This document shows, in pieces, positions 7,331 to 15,932 of a DNA stretch of 64,000 nt; within the stretch, counting starts at the first letter, position 1; each line of letters begins with the position of its first letter. The notes below the pieces were generated by a model that saw only the letters and a program-made list of their open reading frames with translations, made no database searches and was not told the origin of the DNA. The stretch comes from CADEDH01 sp039029735. GTDB lineage: Bacteria; Actinomycetota; Acidimicrobiia; Acidimicrobiales; SZUA-35. The translations under genes and the position numbers were made by a program. Location: positions 168,678 to 232,677 of the forward strand of contig JBCCFL010000004.1 of assembly GCA_039029735.1 (NCBI GenBank). Reading direction: 5' to 3'.

Positions 7331-8376
7331 GGATGCAAGCCTGCCTGCTCGAACAGGGCGTTCACACGCGTTGCCATGCGGTCGAGCGACAGGTGCTCCT
7401 CCACGATCGCCCGGTTCCGAGCCAGGGCGTCGGCGTTCGGGGCCGTCACGGCGGCGGCCACCGCGGCGTGGTCGGTGGGGTCGAGCCACCAGAAGCCGAG
7501 GCGGCGGAGCTCGGTGGCCACGGGGTAGCGTCCGACGGCGACGGGCCGGCTGTGGATGGCCGCCTCGAACGGTGGGTTGCCGAAGCCCTCCCAGGTGGAG
7601 GGGAACGCCACCAGATCGGCGGCGGCGTAGAGATCCGGCATCGTCTGGCCCGCGCCGAGCTCGGCCGGAGCGGTTCGGATCACCCGGACGGGGGAGGCGT
7701 CGATCAGCCGGTCGAGTTCAGTGCCGTAGCCCTCCTCGGCTGGTCCGGGCAGCCAATACACCGCGTCGAGGGCGGCCGCCAGGTCGATCGCAGTGGGGAT
7801 GCCCTTGCGGGCGATGGCCCGCACCGGGTGGGCCACGAGCGTGGTGTGGGGTGCGAGCCCGAGCAGCTCGCGGGTGGCGGCTCGATCGCCGGGGGCGACG
7901 GTGGTGTCGAAGCCGTTGTAGATCGTGGTTGCGGCCAGGCCGCGCGCCCGGAACTCGGCCTCGGTGAGTTGGTTGATGGTCACGTGGTGCCACGCCGGAT
8001 CGTCCGGCGGCAGCTCGGTCACGTGGGCGAAGCGGGCCCGCTGCCAGGGCGGATCGTGATGATGGAGCACGGCGGGGCGGCCGGCGAGCACCCGGGCCAG
8101 CACGCGGCTGGCGGGCAGCTGCATCGGGATGCTGAGGATGTTCTCGGCCACCACCACGTCGGCGTCGGCCAGCGCCTCGTCCAGTTCGGTGTCGGTCGGT
8201 GGCTCCGTGGCCCCGATGGCAAGCCCCGGAACCAGGTGATCCACCGGGCCGGCGCCGGCCACGGTGCGGATCGTCCAACCGGCCTCGGCCAGGCAGGCCG
8301 CCCACGCCGCCGCGACCACTGACACGCCGTCGGTGCCACCGAGGCGGAACGACACGAACGTGCACACGCCACTCAC
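7327..8376 (-). CDS. GT4-type glycosyltransferase
   Basis: 349 residues from GTG. GT-B fold pattern: N-terminal FRLGGTDGVSVVAAAWAACLAEAGWTIRTVAG, a middle TIYNGFDTTVAPGDR typical of the interdomain hinge, and the C-terminal donor-binding motif LYAAADLVAFPSTWEGFGNPPFEAAIHSRPVAVGRYPVATEL with the E-x7-E arrangement of retaining GT4 enzymes. Acceptor unknown. First gene of a minus-strand chain (GT4, small membrane protein, TetR, hydrolase), and divergent by only 26 nt from a GH63-like hydrolase, which suggests linked function in a sugar or glycoside pathway. Confidence 0.85.
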   Translation of the reverse strand: MSGVCTFVSFRLGGTDGVSVVAAAWAACLAEAGWTIRTVAGAGPVDHLVPGLAIGATEPPTDTELDEALADADVVVAENILSIPMQLPASRVLARVLAGRPAVLHHHDPPWQRARFAHVTELPPDDPAWHHVTINQLTEAEFRARGLAATTIYNGFDTTVAPGDRAATRELLGLAPHTTLVAHPVRAIARKGIPTAIDLAAALDAVYWLPGPAEEGYGTELDRLIDASPVRVIRTAPAELGAGQTMPDLYAAADLVAFPSTWEGFGNPPFEAAIHSRPVAVGRYPVATELRRLGFWWLDPTDHAAVAAAVTAPNADALARNRAIVEEHLSLDRMATRVNALFEQAGLHP

Positions 8377-8389
8377 CGGCGCCGCCCTC

Positions 8390-8395
8390 TAGGTT
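8390..8395 (+). promoter_or_regulatory. -10 element TAGGTT of a leaderless promoter
   Basis: TAGGTT ends 7 nt before the GTG at 8403. It lies in the 26-nt gap between two divergent starts. Confidence 0.6.
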
Positions 8396-8402
8396 GCGAG
8401 CC

Positions 8403-9545
8403 GTGGATGCCACCGATGACCAGATCGCCGCCGACGTTCGCACCCTGATGGAGGCGGCCTGGCGTGAGCCCGGCTTCTGCGTGCCGAACCAGGATGTGTA
8501 TCCCCACCAGTGGCTGTGGGACTCGTGCTTCCACGCCGTGACGTGGGCCGCCATGGGCGACGCTCGGGCGGGGATCGAGCTGGCGTCCACGCTCGCCCAC
8601 CAGGACGGGCGGGGCTTCGTACCGCACATGACGTACTGGCATGCGCCGTTCCTTCACCGTTCGTTCTGGGGGCGGCCGATGACGTCGGTGATCACCCAGC
8701 CGCCGATGTACGGCCATGCGCTGCGCGTCATCGTCGAGGCTGGCCTCGACGTGCCCGACGGCGTGGTCGATGCGGTGGCGGCCGGGCTCACCCATCTGCT
8801 GGTGGACCGAGAGCCGACTCCCGCCGGTCTGGTGCCGATCATCCATCCGTGGGAGAGCGGCTGCGACGACAGCCCCCGGTGGGATCACGCCCGCATCCCG
8901 TCGGAGGAATGGCGCGACACGAAGGGCTCGATGGTGACGGCGATCGTCGAGGGGGGAACCCCGTTTCGCGTCGGTTCGGTGGGCTTCGCCGCCCTCGTGG
9001 CCTGGAACACCGCCGAGTATCTTGACATCGCCCCCGAACCGGTGCGGGATCGGCTGGCAGAGGCCACCGATCGGGTGGTGCGAGCCATCAGCGGCCGGTG
9101 GGACGGGGCCCGGCGCACGTGGCTCGACGACGGGGCCGGCCCAGATGGCGGCACCGGCGCCGACGATGGCGCCGGGGCGATCCGCACCCTCGATGCGATG
9201 GTGGCCCTGCTCGTGGATCCGAGGCCCGAAGGCTTCGACGAGCTGCTGGACCCCAACGGATTCGCCGCACCGTTCGGGCTGCGCGGGGTGCATCGGGGCG
9301 AGGCGACGTACGAGCCCGACGTGTACTGGCGGGGGTCGACGTGGCCGCAGCTGCTCTATCTCCTCGCCGTGGCGGCTCGGCGGGCGGGCCGGGCCGACGT
9401 GGTGGCGGCGATCACGGAACAGTTTCGGGCCGGGGCCGTCACCTCCGGCTACGCCGAGCACTGGAACCCCGAGACTGGGGCCGGTCTCGGCGCGCGCCCC
9501 CAGACCTGGACCGGGCTGGTGCACGTGGTGAGAAACTGGGCGTGA
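8403..9545 (+). CDS. GH63-like (alpha/alpha)6-barrel glycoside hydrolase
   Basis: 380 residues, cytoplasmic (no signal). Motifs: FCVPNQDVYPHQWLWDSCFHAVTWAAMGD near the N-terminus, IIHPWESGCDDSPRWD in the middle, and YWRGSTWPQLLYLLA plus SGYAEHWNPETGAGLGARPQTWTGL near the end. This is the pattern of GH63 enzymes acting on small glycosides such as mannosylglycerate or glucosylglycerate; the acidic residues in W-x-WDSCFH and YAEHWNPETG are the expected catalytic area. Start at GTG 8403 from the leaderless -10 element; the open frame to 8199 overlaps the divergent gene. Exact substrate unproven. Its stop shares the palindrome TGATCA with the convergent sortase stop. Confidence 0.75.
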   Translation: MDATDDQIAADVRTLMEAAWREPGFCVPNQDVYPHQWLWDSCFHAVTWAAMGDARAGIELASTLAHQDGRGFVPHMTYWHAPFLHRSFWGRPMTSVITQPPMYGHALRVIVEAGLDVPDGVVDAVAAGLTHLLVDREPTPAGLVPIIHPWESGCDDSPRWDHARIPSEEWRDTKGSMVTAIVEGGTPFRVGSVGFAALVAWNTAEYLDIAPEPVRDRLAEATDRVVRAISGRWDGARRTWLDDGAGPDGGTGADDGAGAIRTLDAMVALLVDPRPEGFDELLDPNGFAAPFGLRGVHRGEATYEPDVYWRGSTWPQLLYLLAVAARRAGRADVVAAITEQFRAGAVTSGYAEHWNPETGAGLGARPQTWTGLVHVVRNWA

Positions 9546-10889
9546 TCAGATGGCCGGCAGCAGCCGGTCGAGGTGCACGAAGAACACCAGGAGCGGTCCG
9601 ATCACCACGGGGCTCGACAGCGGGTACACCCACCGGGGCCGCCACAGCCGGCCACCGAGCCACGTCGTTGCCACCGCGAGGCCGGCAACCGTGGCCCACA
9701 GCACGGCGGCATCGAGTTCGCGGTGCTGCCAGCCGAGGGAGTCGTCGATCGGCTCTGCCGCCAGCAGGGCGAGGTCGTCGGCCGCCGCGATCTCCATCTC
9801 GGCCTGCTCCGCCGGCTCGGCCTGCGGCGTTGGCCAGGGCTCGGGCTCGGCCGACTCCGCCGTAGGGGCGGCTGGCAGCGTCGCCGCGGCGGTCGGTGGC
9901 GCCGCAGACGCAGCTGCGGGCTCGGCGCCCGCCGTCGTCGCAAGGTCCACCGCAACCCCGGGGTCGGGTTCAGTGCTCGGTGGGGGAGCGGCGGCGTCAT
10001 CGGCGCCCGCTGGCACCGCCGGCCCCGAGGCGAGCAGGGCCGACACCACGATCCGCTGTTGGGCCGAGAACTTGGGGTGGCACGCCGTCAGCGTGAGGCG
10101 ATCATCGCCGTGGTCGCCGATCACGTGAACGGCGGAGGGATCGACGATCTGGTGGCCGGCGAGGTGGCCGCTGGCGTCGCGGTGACCCTCGACGAGATAG
10201 GTGAACACGCCGTCAACCGTCTTGATCGTGATCGGGTCGCCGGGTTCGAGCTTGTCGAGATCGAAGAAGGGGGCACCGTGGGTGGTGCGATGCCCGGCGA
10301 TGGCCACGTTCCCGTGCTCGCCGGGGCGAGCCGTTCCGGGGTAGAGGCCGGGCCCCTGGCGAAGGGTCTCGCGTTCCACGCCGTGCACCACGGCCTTCGA
10401 CACTCCGATCGTCGGTATCTCGATCCTGCCGATCACATCGCCTTCGGCCAGTGGCATCTGAGGGAGCAGGGGAGCTGGCGGCGGAGGTGCCGTCGCGACC
10501 GGGGTGCTGGCGACGGACGCGTCGACCACCGTTGCATCGACCGGGCTCGGGGCGTCCGGGATCGGCTCGGGCGCATCGGCGCCGGCGGTCAGCACCACCT
10601 GATCGGCGTGGGTCGTCGGCACCGTTGAGGGGTCGGCGGCGGCGATCGTCGGGTCGAAATCCGCCGGCGGTGCCTTGGCCGCCAGGAACTGAGCCTCGAG
10701 TTCGGCTTCCAGTGCCCGTTGGCTGTAGTGCTCCAACAGACCCGTGCCCCACACCTGGTAGCTGGCAAACGCCAGAATCAGCGATCCGGCCACCACCATC
10801 GTGCGGCCAAGCCCCGACGCGACCTGGAGACGCCCTGGGTTCGACGCGGGGCCCGGCGGGCGGCGCGGGGTCGTGACGATGGTGGCCAT
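9546..10889 (-). CDS. Class E sortase with long linker and C-terminal membrane extension
   Basis: 447 residues. N-terminal membrane helix about 29-47; a Pro/Ala/Asp-rich linker 70-145; sortase barrel about 150-285 with His200 (AIAGHRTTHGAPFFDLDKL), catalytic Cys270 (LTLTACHPKFS) and Arg279. LTACHPKFS is characteristic of class E sortases of high-GC Gram-positives, which anchor proteins to peptidoglycan. Unusually, it continues for about 165 residues: another Ala/Pro/Glu-rich linker (285-390) and one or two further membrane helices (about 395-447). No sortase substrate with an LPxTG-like tail lies next to it. Confidence 0.8.
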   Translation of the reverse strand: MATIVTTPRRPPGPASNPGRLQVASGLGRTMVVAGSLILAFASYQVWGTGLLEHYSQRALEAELEAQFLAAKAPPADFDPTIAAADPSTVPTTHADQVVLTAGADAPEPIPDAPSPVDATVVDASVASTPVATAPPPPAPLLPQMPLAEGDVIGRIEIPTIGVSKAVVHGVERETLRQGPGLYPGTARPGEHGNVAIAGHRTTHGAPFFDLDKLEPGDPITIKTVDGVFTYLVEGHRDASGHLAGHQIVDPSAVHVIGDHGDDRLTLTACHPKFSAQQRIVVSALLASGPAVPAGADDAAAPPPSTEPDPGVAVDLATTAGAEPAAASAAPPTAAATLPAAPTAESAEPEPWPTPQAEPAEQAEMEIAAADDLALLAAEPIDDSLGWQHRELDAAVLWATVAGLAVATTWLGGRLWRPRWVYPLSSPVVIGPLLVFFVHLDRLLPAI

Positions 10890-10965
10890 CGCTGTGCCAA
10901 TCGGCCGTCACCGCCGTTCGTCAACCCACCCGGCCGAGGGTGCCGCGCATTGCCCCAGCGACCCG

Positions 10966-10971
10966 TATCGT
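10966..10971 (+). promoter_or_regulatory. -10 element TATCGT of a leaderless promoter for the ccm operon
   Basis: TATCGT ends 7 nt before the GTG at 10979, first gene of the cytochrome c maturation operon. Confidence 0.6.
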
Positions 10972-10978
10972 GGAGCAG

Positions 10979-11788
10979 GTGAGCAGAGGCGACATCAACG
11001 AAGCGGGCGCCTTGGCAACATCGAGCACGGACTCTTCGCCATCGGCGTCGGGGAGTCGCCCGGTGGTCCAGATCGCGGGCGCGATCAGCCTGATCAACCG
11101 GTTCCCGGCACTCGCCGGCATCGACCTCACCGTGAACGAGGGCGAGATCGTGTTGCTACGCGGCCCGAACGGAGCCGGGAAGACCACGCTTCTCCGCCTC
11201 TGTGCCGGCCTCGCCCCCCTCAACGACGGCAAGGCCGAGATCCTCGGTCACGACCTGTCGGATCGGGGGCAACGGCGCCACCTGAGGCGCCAAACCGGCT
11301 TGCTGGCCCACAACACCTTCCTCTACGACCACCTGACGGTCGAAGAGAACCTCACGTTCTGGGCCAAGGCCAACCGGATTGACACCTCGACCGTCGACCC
11401 GGTGCTCGATCGTCTCGCCCTCAGCAACCGGCTCCGCCACGTGAAGGTGGCGAGCCTGTCGGCCGGTCAGCGGCGCCGTACCTCGCTGGCGGTGCTGGTG
11501 ATTCGCCGGCCCCGACTCTGGCTGCTCGACGAGCCCCACGCCGGTCTCGACGTCAATGGGCGTGACTTCGTCGACGGCCTCGTCAACCACGCAGTGGCCT
11601 TCGGCGCCACCGTGATGTTCGCCTCCCACGACTACGGCCGAGCGGTGGGGATCGCGACCCGCACGGTGGTCATCGCCGGAGGGCAGGTGCAGGACGCCGA
11701 TGCCGGTGGCGATCACGGCCCCCACGACGGTGACGAACCGAGCGACCTGTCCGACACCGACCTCGAGGAGACCAGCCGTGGTGCATGA
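10979..11788 (+). CDS. ccmA: Haem exporter ATPase CcmA
   Basis: 269 residues. ABC ATPase: Walker A GPNGAGKTT (about 62-70), signature LSAGQRRR (about 160), Walker B LWLLDEPHAGLD (about 180-191), H-loop ASHD. The TGLLAHNTFLYDHLTVEENLTFWAKA Q-loop region and LDEPHAGLD are typical of CcmA. With CcmB and CcmC it releases holo-CcmE. GTG at 10979 fits the upstream leaderless element. A roughly 30-residue N-terminal extension and a His/Asp-rich C-terminal tail are extra relative to short CcmA proteins. First of nine overlapping genes. Confidence 0.9.
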   Translation: MSRGDINEAGALATSSTDSSPSASGSRPVVQIAGAISLINRFPALAGIDLTVNEGEIVLLRGPNGAGKTTLLRLCAGLAPLNDGKAEILGHDLSDRGQRRHLRRQTGLLAHNTFLYDHLTVEENLTFWAKANRIDTSTVDPVLDRLALSNRLRHVKVASLSAGQRRRTSLAVLVIRRPRLWLLDEPHAGLDVNGRDFVDGLVNHAVAFGATVMFASHDYGRAVGIATRTVVIAGGQVQDADAGGDHGPHDGDEPSDLSDTDLEETSRGA

Positions 11789-12473
11789 CATCTGGTTGAT
11801 GGCCTCCAAGGATCTGAAGGTCGAGTTCGTCTCCCGCGTCGTGGCGTCGCAGATCGTGCCGTTCGGGTTGCTGATCCTGATCCTGTTCGGCCTCGGCCTG
11901 TCACCCGACCTCGTGGTCGTTGGTGACGAGCGCCGATCGGTGCTCGAAGAGGTGGCGCCTGGTCTGTTCTGGATCGCCGTGTTGCTCTCCGCGCTGATGG
12001 CGCTCGGCCGGGCCTTCGCCATCGAAGCCGAGGACGGCAACCTCGACGCTCTGCGCATGGCGGGCATGGATCCAATGGGCGTGTTCCTCGGCAAGAGCCT
12101 GGCGGTCGCCGCCCAGCTCCTCGTGCTCGAGGTGATCCTCGGTCTCGGCGCCTTCGTGCTGTTCGGCGTGCCGCTCGCCAACCCGGTGTTGTTGGTCATG
12201 ACCGCGCTGTTCGCCACCGTGTGCATCACGCTCGCCGGCACGCTCTACGCCTCGTTGGCTGCGGGATCGACCTCGCGCGACACGCTCGTTCCACTCCTCG
12301 TTCTTCCGGTACTGGCTCCGGTGCTACTCGGGGCTACGTTGGCTACCAGAGATGCGCTGTTCGCCGATCCCGGGGTGCTCGGGTGGTCGTGGGCGCTGTT
12401 GCTCGTTGTTTTCGCTCTGCTTTACCTGGGCCTGGGAATGCTCGCGTTCGGCCCGATCCTGGAGGATGCGTGA
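11778..12473 (+). CDS. ccmB: Haem exporter permease CcmB
   Basis: 231 residues with six predicted membrane helices and the CcmB-type start DIWLMASKDLKVEFVSR (normally KDLxxExRxR). The GLFWIAVLLSALMALGRAFAIEAEDGNLDALRMAGMDP stretch is highly typical of CcmB. GTG 11778 or 11781 both work; either overlaps the ccmA stop by about ten bases, with GGAG upstream. Partners with CcmA and CcmC in the inner membrane. Confidence 0.9.
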   Translation: MVHDIWLMASKDLKVEFVSRVVASQIVPFGLLILILFGLGLSPDLVVVGDERRSVLEEVAPGLFWIAVLLSALMALGRAFAIEAEDGNLDALRMAGMDPMGVFLGKSLAVAAQLLVLEVILGLGAFVLFGVPLANPVLLVMTALFATVCITLAGTLYASLAAGSTSRDTLVPLLVLPVLAPVLLGATLATRDALFADPGVLGWSWALLLVVFALLYLGLGMLAFGPILEDA

Positions 12474-13273
12474 CCACCACGAATTCGAGCCCCACGGCTC
12501 CGAAGCCCAGCGACGACGATCCCCTCGCCAAACCGCTGGCCCCCGCCCACACCGGCTCTGCGCTCACCTTCCGCCTCGGGCTCGCAGCGGCCATCTTCAT
12601 GGGGGCAATGCTGGTGTTCGGCCTCGTGATCTCGGGCCCTGAGATCAACCAGCGCGACTCGGCCCGCCTCCTCTACATCCACCTCCCATCGGTGGCCGCC
12701 ACCTACCTCGGCTTCCTGGTCACCCTGGTGGGGAGCGTCATCTACCTGCGCACCAAGTCGTTGTTCTGGGACATGCTCGCCGGAGCGTCAGCCGAGATCG
12801 GCGTGGTGTTCTGCGCCGGGCTGTTGTTCTCCGGCGCCGTTTGGGGCAAGCCCACCTGGGGCGTGTACTGGCAGTGGGACCCCCGCCTGACCAGCACCGC
12901 AGTCATGTTCGTGATGTATCTCGGCTACCTGGCCCTGCGCCGCATGGATCTGCCGCCCGACGTGAGATCTCGGCGAGCTGCCATCCTCGGCATCGCGAGC
13001 TTCGCCAACGTGATCGTGGTGCACTACTCGGTGCAGTGGTGGCGCGGCCTACACCAGGGCCGCACCCTCGGCGTCGACACCCAGATCGACGGCCTGATGC
13101 TCTTCTCGCTCTTCCTCGGTCTGGTCGCCTTCGTGCTCACCTTCGCCTGGCTGCTCGTGCACCGCTTCAGGGTGGCCTGGCTCTCCCACCAGGTGGAGGA
13201 GCTCGGCCTCGCCCGGGCGCTGGCTGAGCGGCGGGCTGAGACCGACCCCACCGGACGCGGAAGGACCCCCTGA
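12470..13273 (+). CDS. ccmC: Haem-handling protein CcmC
   Basis: 267 residues, six membrane helices, tryptophan-rich motif GVYWQWDPRLTSTAVMFVMYLGYLALRR (the WWxWD haem-handling domain, here YWQWD) flanked by histidines HLPSVAATYLGF and VVHYSVQWWRGLHQG. It loads haem onto CcmE. Start GTG overlaps the ccmB stop as GTGA. A 35-residue hydrophilic N-terminus precedes the first helix and a charged tail follows the last. Confidence 0.92.
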   Translation: MTTTNSSPTAPKPSDDDPLAKPLAPAHTGSALTFRLGLAAAIFMGAMLVFGLVISGPEINQRDSARLLYIHLPSVAATYLGFLVTLVGSVIYLRTKSLFWDMLAGASAEIGVVFCAGLLFSGAVWGKPTWGVYWQWDPRLTSTAVMFVMYLGYLALRRMDLPPDVRSRRAAILGIASFANVIVVHYSVQWWRGLHQGRTLGVDTQIDGLMLFSLFLGLVAFVLTFAWLLVHRFRVAWLSHQVEELGLARALAERRAETDPTGRGRTP

Positions 13274-13407
13274 TGTACTGGGAATACGTGATCGTCGGAT
13301 ACGTGGTGGTGCTGGGCGGCCTGGGCCTCTACAGCGCAGCAATCCTGCGCCAGGGTCGGAACCTGTCACGACGGGTGCCGCCGGAGAAGAGGCGTTTCCT
13401 TGACTGA
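13273..13407 (+). CDS. ccmD: Small CcmD-like protein (44 aa)
   Basis: ATG at 13273 overlaps the ccmC stop as TGATG and ends inside ccmE. Sequence MYWEYVIVGYVVVLGGLGLYSAAILRQGRN...: one membrane helix with tyrosines near the front and a basic C-terminal tail, the build of CcmD, which helps release holo-CcmE from CcmABC. Position between ccmC and ccmE, exactly as in classic operons, is the strongest evidence. Confidence 0.8.
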   Translation: MYWEYVIVGYVVVLGGLGLYSAAILRQGRNLSRRVPPEKRRFLD

Positions 13408-13900
13408 TCTCGATCTCACTCCCCGCGAGCCGGCCGAGCAGCCGTCACGTCGTGGCCCGTCGATCCGCAACCTCGTGCTCGGCGGTCTGATCGTCGGGGT
13501 GCTGGTCTTCGTGTTGTTCCAGGCGGTCACGAGTGCCCGTGTCTTCTTCTACAACGTGGACGAGGCCATCGAGCGCCGGGACGAGCTCGAGGATCGCACG
13601 TTCCGCATGCAGGGCGTGGTGGTGTCAGAAGGCGGCGTCGACGAGGTTGGCGCGCTGCTGTTCACGATCAGCCACAACGGAGCCGTTGCCGACATCCGCC
13701 ATGTCGGTGACGAGCCCTCCGGGTTGTTCGAGCCCGGTGAGCAGGTGGTGGTCGAGGGCTTCTGGGCGGGCGAGGAGTTCCAGTCCAGCCAAGTGCTGGT
13801 GAAGCACTCCGAGGAGTACATCGAGGACAACCCCGATCGGATCCTCGACGAGAGCGATCCCGCGTACGACTCGGACACCGTCACCGACGACCCGAGCTGA
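13400..13900 (+). CDS. ccmE: Haem chaperone CcmE
   Basis: 166 residues from a TTG start, overlapping the ccmD stop by 8 nt. One N-terminal membrane anchor (about 24-43), then the OB-fold domain with TFRMQGVVVSEGG and a typical HVGDEPSGLFEPGEQVVVEGFW. The covalent haem site is in VLVKHSEEY (His136, Tyr140), matching the HxxxY motif. It carries haem from CcmC to the CcmF/H ligation site outside the membrane. The acidic C-terminal tail is usual. No better start than TTG is available between the ccmD coding region and the anchor. Confidence 0.92.
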   Translation: MTDLDLTPREPAEQPSRRGPSIRNLVLGGLIVGVLVFVLFQAVTSARVFFYNVDEAIERRDELEDRTFRMQGVVVSEGGVDEVGALLFTISHNGAVADIRHVGDEPSGLFEPGEQVVVEGFWAGEEFQSSQVLVKHSEEYIEDNPDRILDESDPAYDSDTVTDDPS

Positions 13901-13904
13901 CGTC

Positions 13905-15932
13905 GTGAACGCCATCCTCGGGTTCGGGTTCGTGGCCCTCGGGCTCTCGGCGTCGGTGTTCGGCGCCGCTGGTGGCGCCTACGCCCTCCTCACCGGACGA
14001 ACCCGGCTCCTGGCCACCGTGCGCCAGTGGGTGTGGCTCGTCGTCGTCGCCTCGATCGGTGGCTTCGTCGTGATGGAGGTGGCGCTGTTCCAGCGCGACT
14101 ACTCCCTGGCCTACGTCTCCCAGGTCGGCAGCGACTTCACGCCACCGCTCTACAACGCCGCCGCGTTGTGGTCGGCGCTCGAGGGGTCGATCCTGCTGTG
14201 GACGCTGGTGCTAGGGCTCTACCTCACCGCCATGCTCGTCCGCTTCCGCGAGCAGAGGCACGACCCGCTGTTCGGCTGGGCCCTCGTGGTGATGCTCACC
14301 GTCACGGCCTTCTTCTTCGGCCTGATGGTGGGCCCCGCCAATCCGTTCCTGACCGTGGAGGTGCCGCCCGGATTCACCGGCCCCGGCCCGAACCCGCTGC
14401 TCCAGAACCACATCCTCGTGGCCTTCCACCCACCGATGCTCTACCTCGGCTACGTCGGGTTCACCGTTCCCTTCGCCTTCGCCGTCGGTGCGCTCATCAC
14501 CGGCCGGCTTGGTGAAGGGTGGCTCACGGCCACACGCCGCTGGACCGTGGCCGCCTGGGGGTTCCTCACCGCCGGCATCATCCTCGGTGCCTGGTGGAGC
14601 TACGAGGTGCTCGGCTGGGGTGGCTTCTGGGCCTGGGACCCAGTGGAGAACGCCTCGCTCCTGCCCTGGCTCACCGGCACCGCCTACATCCACTCGGTGA
14701 TGGTGCAGGAGCGCCGCGGCATGCTCCGCGTCTGGAACCTGTCGCTGCTGTGCGCCACCTTCGCGCTCACCATCCTCGGCACCTTCCTCACCCGATCCGG
14801 CGTTGTCGCCTCGGTGCACGCCTTCGCCGATGGTGCCGTCGGGCCGTGGCTGCTGGTGTTCTTCGCTGTGATCAGCGCTGTGTCGGTCGGGCTCATCGCC
14901 TGGCGTGGCGATCAGCTCAGCTCGCCGGGCGCCATCGACAATCCGGTGTCGCGCGAGGGGTCGTTCCTCGCCAACAATCTCGCCTTCGGTGCACTTGCGT
15001 TCGTGGTGCTGCTCGGCACCGTGTACCCACTCCTCGCCGAGGCGTGGGATGGCACTCGGCTCACCATCGGCCGGCCCTACTTCGACTCGCTCGGTCGCCC
15101 GATCGCGCTCACCCTGCTGTTCCTGATGGCGGCGGCGCCGCTGCTGCCATGGCGCAAGGCATCCACCGAGGTGCTGTCGGTCCGCCTGTTCTGGCCGGCG
15201 ATCGCCGGTGTGGCCACCATGGCGGCGGCGCTCGTGATCGGGGCCCGCGGGTTCTGGGCCGTCGCCACCTTCGGGCTGTCGGCCTTTGCGGGCGCTGCGG
15301 CACTGCGGGTGATCGTGTTGGCCGTTCGTCGTCAGAGGTGGCGTGGGTTCGTCGGCCGCACCAACGGCGGGATGATCGTGCACCTCGGCGTCGTGCTCCT
15401 TGCCATGGGGGTGGCGGCGAGCGAGATCTACAAGAGCGACCGCACCGTGCTCGTCGACGTCGGCGACAGGGTGGTGGTCGAGGGCTTCGAACTCACCTAC
15501 CTCGAGCCTGGTGCCGACATCAGCGACCGCCGACTGCGCACCTTCGCCCGGATCCAGATCGACGACGGCGCCATCCGAGAGCCCGCCATCACCACCTACC
15601 GCCAAGTCGGCGTTGTGGTCCCGACCCCGGCGGTGCGCTCCACGATCACCGAGGACGTGTTTCTCGTGCTCGATCAGCTGCCGTCGCGTGAGGCCGACGC
15701 CATCCGCCTCCGGGTGATCGTGCGGCCGATGACGTCGTGGATCTGGACTGGTGGGCTCCTGATGGCCATCGGAACGGCGCTTGCCCTCGTGCCGACGCGC
15801 CGCGAGCGGCGCCGCGATCCGGCCCGCGCCGTGACCGACGGGTCCGACGACTCGGCTCGGACCGCCGCCGATGCCGGCGAGACGCCGGCCAGTCAGGAGC
15901 CCGAGCAGGAACCGGAGCCGGTCGGTGGCTGA
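13905..15932 (+). CDS. ccmF: Cytochrome c haem lyase subunit CcmF
   Basis: 675 residues with about 14 membrane helices. The tryptophan-rich haem-handling segment WGGFWAWDPVENASLLPWLTGTAYIHSVMVQERRGMLRVWN (about 240-280) is diagnostic; NPLLQNHILVAFHPPMLYLGYVGF supplies conserved histidines. A periplasmic loop precedes the last helix as in other CcmF proteins. It joins haem to apocytochrome CxxCH motifs. GTG start 4 nt after the ccmE stop. The C-terminus ends in an acidic, Pro/Glu-rich tail overlapping the next start by 8 nt. Confidence 0.95.
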   Translation: MNAILGFGFVALGLSASVFGAAGGAYALLTGRTRLLATVRQWVWLVVVASIGGFVVMEVALFQRDYSLAYVSQVGSDFTPPLYNAAALWSALEGSILLWTLVLGLYLTAMLVRFREQRHDPLFGWALVVMLTVTAFFFGLMVGPANPFLTVEVPPGFTGPGPNPLLQNHILVAFHPPMLYLGYVGFTVPFAFAVGALITGRLGEGWLTATRRWTVAAWGFLTAGIILGAWWSYEVLGWGGFWAWDPVENASLLPWLTGTAYIHSVMVQERRGMLRVWNLSLLCATFALTILGTFLTRSGVVASVHAFADGAVGPWLLVFFAVISAVSVGLIAWRGDQLSSPGAIDNPVSREGSFLANNLAFGALAFVVLLGTVYPLLAEAWDGTRLTIGRPYFDSLGRPIALTLLFLMAAAPLLPWRKASTEVLSVRLFWPAIAGVATMAAALVIGARGFWAVATFGLSAFAGAAALRVIVLAVRRQRWRGFVGRTNGGMIVHLGVVLLAMGVAASEIYKSDRTVLVDVGDRVVVEGFELTYLEPGADISDRRLRTFARIQIDDGAIREPAITTYRQVGVVVPTPAVRSTITEDVFLVLDQLPSREADAIRLRVIVRPMTSWIWTGGLLMAIGTALALVPTRRERRRDPARAVTDGSDDSARTAADAGETPASQEPEQEPEPVGG

